A program made the translations under genes and the position numbers. Of a stretch of 64,000 nt of DNA, positions 29,223 through 38,100 are shown piece by piece; the first letter of the stretch is position 1, and each line of letters begins with the position of its first letter. The notes under the pieces were generated by a model that saw only the letters and a list, made by a program, of their open reading frames with translations, was not told the origin of the DNA and ran no database searches. The stretch is taken from the NCBI GenBank assembly GCA_963718635.1, contig OY970367.1, positions 1,674,001 through 1,738,000 on the forward strand, in the 5' to 3' direction. The stretch comes from JAIOQJ01 sp963718635. Lineage in GTDB: Bacteria; Planctomycetota; Planctomycetia; Gemmatales; Gemmataceae.

Positions 29223-29349
29223 ACCCTCCCCCCGGCTTTGCAGGGGCAGGGCAGGGTGGGGGTAGAGCGCTTTGCCCATCGTCGAGCATCCCGGTATTCT
29301 GAGCCCTTCCCCCCACCCTGCCCTCCCCCCGCAAAGCCGGGGGGAGGGT
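29223..29349. repeat. GC-rich inverted repeat, family 2 copy B
   Basis: Left arm ACCCTCCCCCCGGCTTTGCA, right arm CCGCAAAGCCGGGGGGAGGG. The inner stems CAGGGCAGGGTGGGGG / CCCCCCACCCTGCCCT pair over about 40 bases. It is the same family as 20221-20346. It lies in the likely leader of the DUF1570-like gene, unlike copy A, which lies beyond a 3' end. Confidence 0.9.
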
Positions 29350-29447
29350 CGGGAAAGCTTAGCGTCCGCATTAACGCAACACACGGGCGCACCCCGGCAA
29401 GTGGTCACGATAGCCGTGTTCATGCCCGCCGCGCCTTCCGGGAAATG

Positions 29448-29513
29448 ACTCCACCCACCCCCTCGGCAATGGAGTAAAACTTACTATACCCGTTTGCGCT
29501 GGCGAATGCCAAG
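29448..29513 (-). promoter_or_regulatory. Conserved 66-bp promoter-plus-hairpin element, copy A
   Basis: Read on the minus strand it has TTGGCA, an 18-base spacer and TATAGT (a sigma70-type promoter), then AAGTTTT and a hairpin ACTCCA(T)...GTGGAGT enclosing a G-run. It is 61/66 identical to the copy at 42402-42467, where all five differences are transitions. It faces the DUF1570-like gene. The remainder of the gap (29514-29761) has no gene; two short similar strings (gagtatttgtacag, gagtatctgtacac) are the only other pattern. Confidence 0.75.
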
Positions 29514-29761
29514 GAGAAGTGCTTCGAACAGGCACATTCAGATCCGGTAAAGAAGAATATTCACGGTCTAGATTGCCGCACCGCACATGCCGGATGAATC
29601 TCTCCTTGACCGACTTTTCCCCGATTGGAGCATCCGAGTATTTGTACAGGACGTCGCCGTCGCTTCCTTACCCAATCGATAAACGTATGCTGAAGTCTTT
29701 ATGCAATCGAGGTCGGGCCACGTCTCCGTTTTGGGGTGCGCGAGTATCTGTACACGATGCC

Positions 29762-30679
29762 TTACGGTACAATGATTATTCGTAAGCCAGTATTGTCATA
29801 GCGTTCCTCTGGTCCGCTACTCGCTCGAAATGCGCAACGGCAGGCTTTGCAATGGCTGCACCAAGAACCACCGCGGATTGCCCGGACGTCGTTCGTGCTA
29901 TTGGACCAGTTTGAACACCATTGGCACATATTGCCGAGCATGTCGCAAAGTCCCCATGGGTGTGGCGCTAATTTCTCATAGCTTCCCACGGGGGTTGGTC
30001 GGCCAAGTGATGGTCCAGTTACTGCAGTTCCATATGGATTATTTCCATTACAATTCGCAAGTGTGCCGTCGAGTTCGTTTCCGAAATAAAATGGCTTCTT
30101 GTTTCCCGTACCGCCTCGGCAGGCGAATTCCCATTCGTCTTCGTTTGGCAAGGTAAAGCGCCAACCCGAAAAATGCGGCGGTAGTTTTGCCGAATCCTGG
30201 AGCTTTTTGACGAATTCCTGACAGTCGAGCCATGAAACGCATTCGACTGGAAAGAGCGTGGTGTCCATACCCGCGACTTTCTCAAATTCCTTACCGCACT
30301 TTGAGAACGCACTAGGGTTACTTCCCATTACGGCCTGCCACTCTTCTTGGGTGACAGGGAATTTCCCCATCCAAAGGCCTTGCCCGGTGTAGTCATGTTC
30401 CGCTTCGTCCGGCAAACGATTCTTCTCCGTTCGAGATGAGCCCAGAACTGCTTTGCCGCTGGGAATCCAACAGAATCTCATTTTAACTGTCTTCGAAATC
30501 TCTACTTCGACCTCATCTCCGGGTCTCGGCGATTGAACCTTGATGGGAGTTGCTGCGTTCATTTGGAGGCCATCCAGTGTACCAAATACGAATGCGGTTA
30601 GAGCGGCAATAGCAAAGTTAAACATGACGATTGTCACAATACTCGTCGCGAGTATGAGTCTCAACCAGAAACAAAACAA
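29762..30679 (-). CDS. Formylglycine-generating-enzyme-like (SUMF1-fold) protein
   Basis: About 305 residues. A hydrophobic N-terminal segment (LATSIVTIVMFNFAIAALTA) anchors or exports the protein. The FGE-sulfatase fold is shown by GLWMGKFPVTQEEWQAVMGS, FPVECVSWLDCQEFVKKLQD, RFTLPNEDEWEFACRGGTGN and the C-terminal RAIRGGSWCSHCKACRCAFR. Such proteins often carry catalytic or merely scaffold domains in planctomycetes; the exact FGE cysteine pair is not provable here. The start is a TTG at 30679 overlapping the upstream gene by 19 bases; the next ATG is at 30625. Confidence 0.85.
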   Translation of the reverse strand: MFCFWLRLILATSIVTIVMFNFAIAALTAFVFGTLDGLQMNAATPIKVQSPRPGDEVEVEISKTVKMRFCWIPSGKAVLGSSRTEKNRLPDEAEHDYTGQGLWMGKFPVTQEEWQAVMGSNPSAFSKCGKEFEKVAGMDTTLFPVECVSWLDCQEFVKKLQDSAKLPPHFSGWRFTLPNEDEWEFACRGGTGNKKPFYFGNELDGTLANCNGNNPYGTAVTGPSLGRPTPVGSYEKLAPHPWGLCDMLGNMCQWCSNWSNSTNDVRAIRGGSWCSHCKACRCAFRASSGPEERYDNTGLRIIIVP

Positions 30680-31239
30680 CGTCGCATAAAGTCCGTGAAT
30701 GATTCGGCGATCAAATAAACGTTCCGCAGCTTCAGTTCAGAAGGCATCGGTGTACCGTAGTCTTCAAAGTACTCGTCATCGTCCTGGGGTTCGTCTTCTT
30801 GATCCCAAAAGAATACTTTGCCGGCTTGTTTTCCACTTATAGCGAGGCAGATCTGGTCAACCATGCCATTATCGCCGATTGGGAGCATCCAACTCGGTAT
30901 CCGTCCAGCAAAGTAGTCCATTCGAGTCAAGAGACCGTAGCCTTCGTGTTCGGAAGACTCGGAGCCGTATAGCAAGCTCAAATGACCTGTGCCTGTTGAG
31001 GTCATCGACGAAGGGAAGTCCACTACCGGACGATAGTCAATGTACTCGTTAAAACCCACAGCCCCGTAAGCGAGAAGAAACTCACGATAGGATTCCGGCA
31101 GCCGAGAGGACAAACGAGCCTCAAGCGAATCGACTTCATCTGGAATCAAGGGAATGAACGCGTCACCGACGACGGGCCGCACTCCGCCGATTCTGACGAA
31201 CTCGATTTTAACCTGCGCAAAACTGTCAATGGCATTCAT
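30661..31239 (-). CDS. SMI1/KNR4 (SUKH) family protein
   Basis: About 192 residues. The SUKH pattern is visible: EVDSLEARLSSRLPESYREF followed by LLAYGAVGFNEY, then GLLTRMDYFAGRIPSWMLPI (IPIGDNG type) and QICLAISGKQAGKVFFWDQE, then an acidic EDEPQDDDEYF. SUKH proteins often act as immunity proteins to toxins or as assembly factors; no toxin is seen here. Start ATG at 31239 (MNAIDSFAQ); the frame extends upstream through the IS end, which is not expected to be coding. It overlaps the FGE-like gene, so the two form an operon. Confidence 0.82.
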   Translation of the reverse strand: MNAIDSFAQVKIEFVRIGGVRPVVGDAFIPLIPDEVDSLEARLSSRLPESYREFLLAYGAVGFNEYIDYRPVVDFPSSMTSTGTGHLSLLYGSESSEHEGYGLLTRMDYFAGRIPSWMLPIGDNGMVDQICLAISGKQAGKVFFWDQEDEPQDDDEYFEDYGTPMPSELKLRNVYLIAESFTDFMRRCFVSG

Positions 31240-31351
31240 ATGTTTTTCAATCAAAGTTACGGGGAAGAAAAAAGGGTCGGGAGTCGAATGGCACTTCCAA
31301 CACATTCGGCATGCGCACCTTCCACGGGTCGCTCATCCTGAGCGTATTTTA

Positions 31352-31381
31352 CGCGGCCTGAAAGTGTTAGGCCGCGATTTT
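31352..31381 (+). terminator. Rho-independent terminator upstream of the transposase
   Basis: Perfect 8-bp stem CGCGGCCT / AGGCCGCG (31352-31376) with a 9-base loop, followed by ATTTTT. It points in the transposase direction and lies just upstream of it, where it could block transcription entering the element from outside. Confidence 0.78.
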
Positions 31382-31491
31382 TCCAGATGGGCTTGAAACA
31401 GCGGCGGACCTTCCTTATCCTGTCGATGTTTCCGGACCTTCCTTGTCCCCGTGACATTCGCAATTCTGCGACGGACAAGGAAGGTCTCTTC

Positions 31492-32904
31492 ATGCCATTC
31501 TATATTCCTCGTGGCTTAGGCTCGCGCTTTAAAACACTTTTGCGTGCCCACGCTCAAGACGGCGGTCTTCCGTTTGCGTCGGCCTTGACCGAGCAGCAAA
31601 TCGAGCAGGCGGCTGTTGCGGAGAATCTCCGCTTCGGCGCCGATGATGATTGCGTCTATACCCCGGCGGTGACGATCTGGGCTTTCATCGGCCAATATCT
31701 TTCGGACACTCCCACCTGCGTTATCGCCGTCGCGCGCGTCGTGGTGCTCATGGTGGCGATGGGCCGCGAACCTTGCTCGGCGGCGACTGGCGCCTACTGT
31801 AAGGCACGCGCGAAACTACCGGAAGGGTTTCTTCATCGCCTGACGTCTCAGGTCGGCAAAGGCGTGGAAGACGAGGCCCCCGATTCGTGGCGTTGGCGCA
31901 ACCGCCGAACGTTGCTCGTCGATGGCTTCGAGACCGTCCTCGACGACACCGAAGCCAATCAAAGTGAATACCCGCAACCGACTTCGCAGCTGCCGGGACT
32001 TGGCTTCCCGATGGTTCGCATCGTGGTCTTGCTGGCCTTCGCCACCGCTGTGGTTATCGATGCGGCCATGGGTCCGTACGCGGGCAAAGAATCGGGCGAG
32101 ACCGCGCTGTTCCGTCAGTTGTTCGACCAACTGCGACAAGGCGACATCGTGGTCGCCGATCGCTACTACTGCTCCTATTTCATGATTGCGCTGCTGCAAA
32201 AACAGGGCGTAGACGTGGCTTTTCGCTTGCATCAACAACGCGGGTACGACTTCCGCCGTGGCGAACGGCTGGGGCGTGGCGATCACATTGTCGCCTGGCA
32301 TCGGCCGCAACGTCCCGACTGGATGGACGAGGCGACCTATGCCTCCATTCCCGAAACCATCCGCATTCGCGAAACGCGTTTCGCGGTCGATGAGCCGGGC
32401 TATCGCAGCAAGGAAATTATTGTTGCGACCACACTGTTAGACCACGAAGAATACTCACAGTCAGACATCGCGGATCTCTATCATCAGAGGTGGCACGCGG
32501 AACTCGATATCCGTTCGATCAAAACGACGCTCGGCATGGAGATGATTCATTGCAAGACGCCGGCGATGTCGCGCAAGGCGATATGGGCGCACTTGCTCGG
32601 CTACAATCTGGTGCGCAAGATTGCCGCTCAAGCGGCCGTGAACAAAGGCTTAGAGCCAAGGCAAATCAGCTTTGCCGGCGTGCTGCAAACCCTCGAAGCA
32701 TTTCGTGATTTGCTGATTGCCGGCGCCGACGAGCAAATGAGTTTCGTGTATCAAGTCCTGTTCAATTCCATCGCCGCCCATACCGTTGGCAATCGCCCAG
32801 GCCGGATCGAACCACGCCGGATCAAACGCCGCCGCGATCGCTATAAGCACATGGGCAAGCCCCGCGCTCAAGCTCGCCAAGCCGCCATGAACGGCCAGCA
32901 CTAA
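31492..32904 (+). CDS. IS4-family DDE transposase
   Basis: 470 residues from MPFYIPRGLGSRFKTLLRAH. Acidic residues of the DDE triad: RRTLLVDGFETVLDD (first D), GDIVVADRYYCSYFM (second D), and the IS4 C1 signature Y(2)R(3)E(6)K read exactly in DLYHQRWHAELDIRSIKTTL (E). The C-terminus is highly basic (RIKRRRDRYKHMGKPRAQAR). The frame is intact, so the element may be active. The longer frame starting at 31387 crosses the terminator hairpin and is not used. Confidence 0.94.
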   Translation: MPFYIPRGLGSRFKTLLRAHAQDGGLPFASALTEQQIEQAAVAENLRFGADDDCVYTPAVTIWAFIGQYLSDTPTCVIAVARVVVLMVAMGREPCSAATGAYCKARAKLPEGFLHRLTSQVGKGVEDEAPDSWRWRNRRTLLVDGFETVLDDTEANQSEYPQPTSQLPGLGFPMVRIVVLLAFATAVVIDAAMGPYAGKESGETALFRQLFDQLRQGDIVVADRYYCSYFMIALLQKQGVDVAFRLHQQRGYDFRRGERLGRGDHIVAWHRPQRPDWMDEATYASIPETIRIRETRFAVDEPGYRSKEIIVATTLLDHEEYSQSDIADLYHQRWHAELDIRSIKTTLGMEMIHCKTPAMSRKAIWAHLLGYNLVRKIAAQAAVNKGLEPRQISFAGVLQTLEAFRDLLIAGADEQMSFVYQVLFNSIAAHTVGNRPGRIEPRRIKRRRDRYKHMGKPRAQARQAAMNGQH

Positions 32905-33338
32905 CAGACCCGTGAACGACTACAGCAAACTCAAAGGAGAAAAATAGAGTCGATTTCAACACTAAATGCTTCACGCTCAATCGGGGCGTCACGCCCCCGG
33001 TCCGCGCCAAACATCTCGGGCTTCACTTTCCCCCCCACGAGCCGGCAACCAGCAATGATCAATGAAATGCCAACAATCTTCCAAAATGCCAACCTTTTGC
33101 TATCAAAGCACTTACGCTAGGAAGTGCCATTCGGGTCGGGAGTCCCCGACCCCTTTTTCTTCCCCGGAGACTTGATGCACTGGAAATGGAAGCGGGGCCA
33201 GAACCCCGCATAATTCACGCTGCCCCCTTTTATTTGCCCTAGCGGTCGAAGTGCCTTGAAGTGTAACAATCGTTATGAGCAAGGTGGAAATCGCTAGAGC
33301 TCTTCAGGATATGAGGAATCAGCACTGTCCCCGGGATA

Positions 33339-34967
33339 TCAATTTTTCAGATTTACCTCACCATCTGTTGGTACGATATTCAGTTCGGCCAGCAGCTTCA
33401 TCAACGCCCGCGGGTCCACCGGTTTGACCAGGTGCTGGTCGAAACCGGCCGCTTCCGCCTTTCGCTTGTCGCTGTCCTGCCCCCATCCCGATAGGGCAAT
33501 GAGGATCATATTCTTGTTCCACGCCTGTTCCTTCATTCTGAGGCAAGCTTCGTAGCCGTCCAACTTCGGCAGGCCGATGTCGCACAACACGACGTGGGGC
33601 CGAAACTCCCCTGCCACTTTTACAGCATCTTCGCCATCGTGAGTGGTGCAGACCTTATTGCCCATCATCTTCAGCAGCATCGTCAGACTCTCGGCAGCGT
33701 CCAGATTATCCTCCACTACCAAGATGCGTAGTTCGGAGGTCGGACTCGGCTTGTCGTGGTCGCTGGTCTTGCGCGTATACGTCTGCTCCACGACAATTGG
33801 GAGGCGAACGACGAATTCGCTGCCTTTGCCGAGCCCTTCGCTGTGAGCCTCGACCCGCCCGCCGTGCAACTCGACTAATCGCTTCACGAGAGACAAACCA
33901 ATGCCTAAGCCGCCCTGTGACCGGGAGAGTGCCCCTTCGACCTGGGAGAACATCTCGAAGATGGTATGGAGATTGGTGGCAGGGATGCCGATGCCGGCAT
34001 CTTTTACGGTTACCACTACATCGCTCCCCTGCCGCTCGGCATGGAGATCAATGCGACCGCCTTTTTCGCCGTACTTGGCAGCATTCGTGAGCAGGTTCAG
34101 AAACACCTGGGACAACCGGACCAAATCGGCGTCCACAATCACCGGTTCCGGCGGCAGCTTTACCGTTAGTTCATGGCCCTGTTCATCGATCAGCGGGCGC
34201 ACCGCCTCGACAGCTCCCTGCACCGCCTTCGCCAGTTCGATATGCTGCCGGCGGAGCTCGATCTTGCCTCGGCTTATGCGGCTCACGTCCATCAGGTCGT
34301 CGACCAGCCGGACCATGTGCAAAGCCTGGCGGTCGATCAACTCACGTGCCCACTGCACCTGCGATGTCGCTGCTCCGTTCATTTGGAGCACGTGCAAGGC
34401 GTTCCGTATTGGCGCCAATGGATTACGCAGCTCATGGGCGAGCGTTGCCAGGAACTCGTCCTTACGGCGGTCCGCCTCCCGCAACGCCTCCGTGCGTTCC
34501 ATTACGCGTTGTTCGAGGGTCTCGTTCAGTTCACGCAGTCGCTCCTCGGCCCGGCGTCGCTCGGTCACTTCGGCGAGCAGGGCACGGTTGGCAATTTCGA
34601 TTTCACGGCTCTTGCGGTGCAGTTCGACGAAGACGGCGACCTTTGAACGGAGGATAGCCGGGTTCACCGGTTTATGGAGATAGTCCACAGCCCCGGTGTC
34701 ATATCCCGCGAGCACGTGCTGGTCTTCGTTGAAATAGGCGGTCAGGAAGATAATCGGCACGCGGGCGGTCTTCCTGCGCTCCTTGATCATCTTCGCTAAC
34801 TCAAGGCCGCTCATCCCGGGCATGCGGATGTCCAGAATCAGCAGAGCGAACTCCTCGACGACGAGCGCGAGCAGCGCCTGATCCGCGGATTCCGCTCGGA
34901 TGAGCCGGTAGCCGGGGTCAGTCAAGACTGTCTCGAGCACCGTTAGATTTTTCGGCTCATCGTCCAC
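33339..34967 (-). CDS. Hybrid histidine kinase (receiver-HisKA-HATPase-receiver)
   Basis: Receiver at the N-terminus (VDDEPKNL ... LLILDIRMPG ... YLHKPVNP), a coiled coil (LLAEVTERRRAEERLRELNE), HisKA with the H-box DEFLATLAHELRNPLAPIRN, an ATPase domain (N-box FLNLLTNAAKY, G1 DAGIGIP, G2 GGLGIGLSL), and a C-terminal receiver (ILVVEDN ... VVLCDIGLPK ... QHLVKPVD). Soluble. The only start in the given frame is the GTG at 34967, which removes the first strand (NILIV) of the receiver. The frame stays open to a TAG at 35009, and an ATT at 34994 sits 8 bases after AGAAGG, so an unusual initiation codon is likely. It lies next to the HAMP-array kinase and could form a phosphorelay with it. Confidence 0.93.
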   Translation of the reverse strand: MDDEPKNLTVLETVLTDPGYRLIRAESADQALLALVVEEFALLILDIRMPGMSGLELAKMIKERRKTARVPIIFLTAYFNEDQHVLAGYDTGAVDYLHKPVNPAILRSKVAVFVELHRKSREIEIANRALLAEVTERRRAEERLRELNETLEQRVMERTEALREADRRKDEFLATLAHELRNPLAPIRNALHVLQMNGAATSQVQWARELIDRQALHMVRLVDDLMDVSRISRGKIELRRQHIELAKAVQGAVEAVRPLIDEQGHELTVKLPPEPVIVDADLVRLSQVFLNLLTNAAKYGEKGGRIDLHAERQGSDVVVTVKDAGIGIPATNLHTIFEMFSQVEGALSRSQGGLGIGLSLVKRLVELHGGRVEAHSEGLGKGSEFVVRLPIVVEQTYTRKTSDHDKPSPTSELRILVVEDNLDAAESLTMLLKMMGNKVCTTHDGEDAVKVAGEFRPHVVLCDIGLPKLDGYEACLRMKEQAWNKNMILIALSGWGQDSDKRKAEAAGFDQHLVKPVDPRALMKLLAELNIVPTDGEVNLKN

Positions 34968-35189
34968 GATCAGAATATTAATGGGTGTGTCAATCGGAAG
35001 GTCCTTCTAAGAATCTCGATACGATGCAAGCTTTGCTTGCAAAGTAATCATTCTACTTTTAGCATGCACCAGCTACATGCACCACATCGACTTCGATTTT
35101 ATTCGCCCATGCGTTTGGTGCGCGGCACATCACTTGCGCCTGGCGTTTTCTCGCCTCACATCCCCTTGCGCCCTTCGGGGCGATAATGC

Positions 35190-38100
35190 TTAGCGGTATA
35201 ACCATACGCGCATCAGCGACAGAAGTTGATCCGTATTCACGGGTTTGGAGATATAGTCGCTGGCGCCGGCGTCAAGGCATTTCTCGCGGTCGCCTTTCAT
35301 CGCTTTCGCGGTAAGAGCCAGGATTGGCAGCGTCCGGAACTCCGGGGCTCGGCGAATTTCGCGCATCGTCTCGTACCCGTCCATTTCGGGCATCATGATG
35401 TCCATCAGAACCATGCTCAGGTCGCTTGTGCTCTTCAAGATGTCAATTGCCTGCCTGCCGTTGGTCGCACTGACGACATGGATCTCATGGTTTTCGAGAA
35501 GTGATGTGAGGGCGAAAATGTTACGGGCGTCGTCGTCTACCACGAGCACTTTGCGGCCGCGCAAAATTTCCTTCGAGCCATGGAGCTTGTCGAGCATGGC
35601 CTGCTTTTCCGGGGGCAGGTCGGTGACCACGCGATGGAGGAAGAGCGCCGTCTCGTCCAGTAGGCGTTCGGGGGACTGAACGTCCTTGAGAACGATGCTC
35701 TTGGCCATCGCTTTGAGATGCGTCTGCTCCTCGGGGCTCAATTCCTTGCCGGTGAAGACGACCACCGGCACGTCGGCCAGCGCGGGTTCAGCGTGCATTT
35801 TTTCCAGTAGGTCGAAGCCAGTCATGTCGGGCAGGCGCAGGTCGAGCACCACGCAATCGAAGGGGTGATCGTGCATCGCTTCAAGCGCTTCGTCGCCCGA
35901 GGAGACGGCCACGACTTCGATGTCCTTATAGCCGAGCAGTTCGACAATAGACTGGCGCTCGATGTCGTTATCCTCAATAATCAGAAGCCGCTTGGTGCGC
36001 GGGAGGGCAAAGTCCTTGATGCGATCGAACGCCGTTTCCAGTCCCTTGGTGGTCGGCGACTTCACTAGATAGGCGAAGGCGCCATGGGCGAGCCCGTGTT
36101 GTCGTTCTTCCTCCAGGGTGACCACTTGTACCGGGATGTGGCGTGTCGCGGGGTCGAGCTTGAGCTGATTCAAGACGGTCCAGCCAAGCATGTCCGGCAG
36201 AAAGATGTCGAGTGAGATCGCGGTCGGGCGGAACTGACGGGCCAGAGAAAGCCCCATGGCGCCTTTGCCAGCCACAATGCCTTTGAAACCTTTGCCGCGC
36301 GCTAATCCCAGTAGGATGCGCGCATAATGCGGGTCGTCCTCGATAATGAGCAGGGTGGAATCGCCACTTTCGATGTTGTTGCGGTCGTCTTCAATGTGCT
36401 CGTCGCGAGCGATGGGAAGCACCATCAGTTCCGCGATGCGCGTATCGATGTTGCTAGACGTCACGGTCCGCGTGCTGTTTGGGCCGGAATAATGGACCGG
36501 CAAATAAAGGGTGAACGTGCTACCCTGCCCGTAGATGCTTGAGAGCTTGATCTCGCCGCCAAGTAGCACGGCCAGCTCGCGGCTGATGGCCAGCCCTAGG
36601 CCGGTTCCACCGTATTTGCGCGAGGTGCCGGCATCAGCCTGCTGAAACGCTTCGAAGATCAGCCGCTGTTTTTCCGGCGCGATGCCGATGCCGGTGTCCT
36701 CGACCACGAACGCAACCACGGGCTGCGCCCGGCTGAGGACCGGGTGATCGGGACTCCACCCCTTGGTGGCGACATGGACGCGCACATCGACGTGGCCCTG
36801 CGCGGTAAACTTGACGGCATTTGAAAGCAGGTTCTTGAGAATTTGCTGCAAGCGTTTCGGGTCGCTCGCCATCACCGTCGGCAGCCCATCCGCAAACTTC
36901 ACGTGGAACGGCAAGTTCTTTGCCTCGGCGACGTGCCGGAAGTTGCGGTCGATGTTGTCGCGCAGGCCGGCAAAGGGGATTTCTTCAACCTCGACCGTAA
37001 CGGTGCCGGATTCGATCTTCGAAAGATCGAGAATGTCGTTGATCAGATGCAAGAGATCGGAGCCGGACGAGTTGATGTTGCGGGAAAACTCGACTTGTTT
37101 TGGAACGAGGTTGCCCGCCGCGTTTTCGGCAAGCTGCTGGCTGAGGATCAAGATGGAATTGAGCGGAGTGCGCAGCTCATGCGACATGTTTGCGAGGAAC
37201 TCAGATTTGTATTTCGAAGTGAGCGCCAACTCAGCCGCTTTCTCCTCCAGCGCATGGCGGGCTTGCTCGACTTCTGCATTCTTGCGCTCGACCTCCGCGT
37301 TTTGCTCCGCGAGCAGCTTTGCCTTGGTGCCTAGCTCTTCGTTGGTATTTTGCAGTTCGCTTTGCCGGGATTGCAACTCGACCGTCAGTTGTTGCGACTG
37401 CGTGAGCAACCCTTCGGTGCGCATGGTCGCTTCAATGGTATTGAGCACGACGCCGATAGATTGGGTGAGCTGATCGAGAAAGTTGAGGTTGACTTCCGTG
37501 AAACCGTGGAACGCGGCCAACTCGATGACCGCCTTGGCCTCTCCTTCAAAAAGCACCGGAAGCACGACGACGTTTACACGGCTGGCCGTGCCCAGACTTG
37601 AGGAAATCGTAATAAAATCTGGCGGCACGTCGGTGAGTAAAATGCGGTTCTTTTCCACCGCGCACTGACCCACCAAGCCTTCGCCAAGGCGGATGGTCTC
37701 GCTAAGCCGGCTTTCGCTCCCATGGGCATAGCTCGAGAGCAGCCGCAGCTCGGGGTCGCGCTCGCTGCCGCTGAGATGGTAGATAGTGCCTTGCTGCGCT
37801 CGGACGAGCGGTGCCAATTCCGTAAGGAGCATCCGACCTACAGTGTTCAACTCGCGCTGCCCTTGAAGCATGCCGGTAAACTTCGCGAGATTCGTCTTGA
37901 GCCAATCTTGCTCTCGGTTGCTTTCGGTCGTTTCGCGCAAGTTGAGAATCATCGTGTTGAGGTTGTCCTTCAACTCGGACACTTCGCCCTTGGCATCGAC
38001 CTGAATGGAACGCGTGAGATCGCCTTTGGTGACGGCGGTGGCTACCTCGGCAATGGCGCGCACCTGGGTGGTGAGGTTGGCGGCGAGAAGGTTGACGTTG

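Larger units (their letters stand above)
31260..33166 (+). mobile_element. IS4-family insertion element with imperfect terminal inverted repeats
   Basis: A transposase gene (31492-32904) is bracketed by inverted repeats: left 31260-31298 begins CGGGGAAGAAAAAAGGGTCG, and right 33120-33166 reads the same outward, with about 8 extra bases (a GGGTCGGG / CCCCGACCC hairpin) inside. Both end GAATGGCACTTCC inward. No clear target-site duplication is visible. The left end lies 21 bases upstream of the SMI1-type start, so the insertion may have separated that gene from its promoter. The tail 32905-33119 and the gap to 33338 hold no gene. Confidence 0.72.

Noticed and set aside
31260..33166. Composite transposon or phage island around the IS element
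   Set aside because: Only one transposase, no integrase, and flanking genes (SMI1/FGE, kinase) look native; no second copy nearby.
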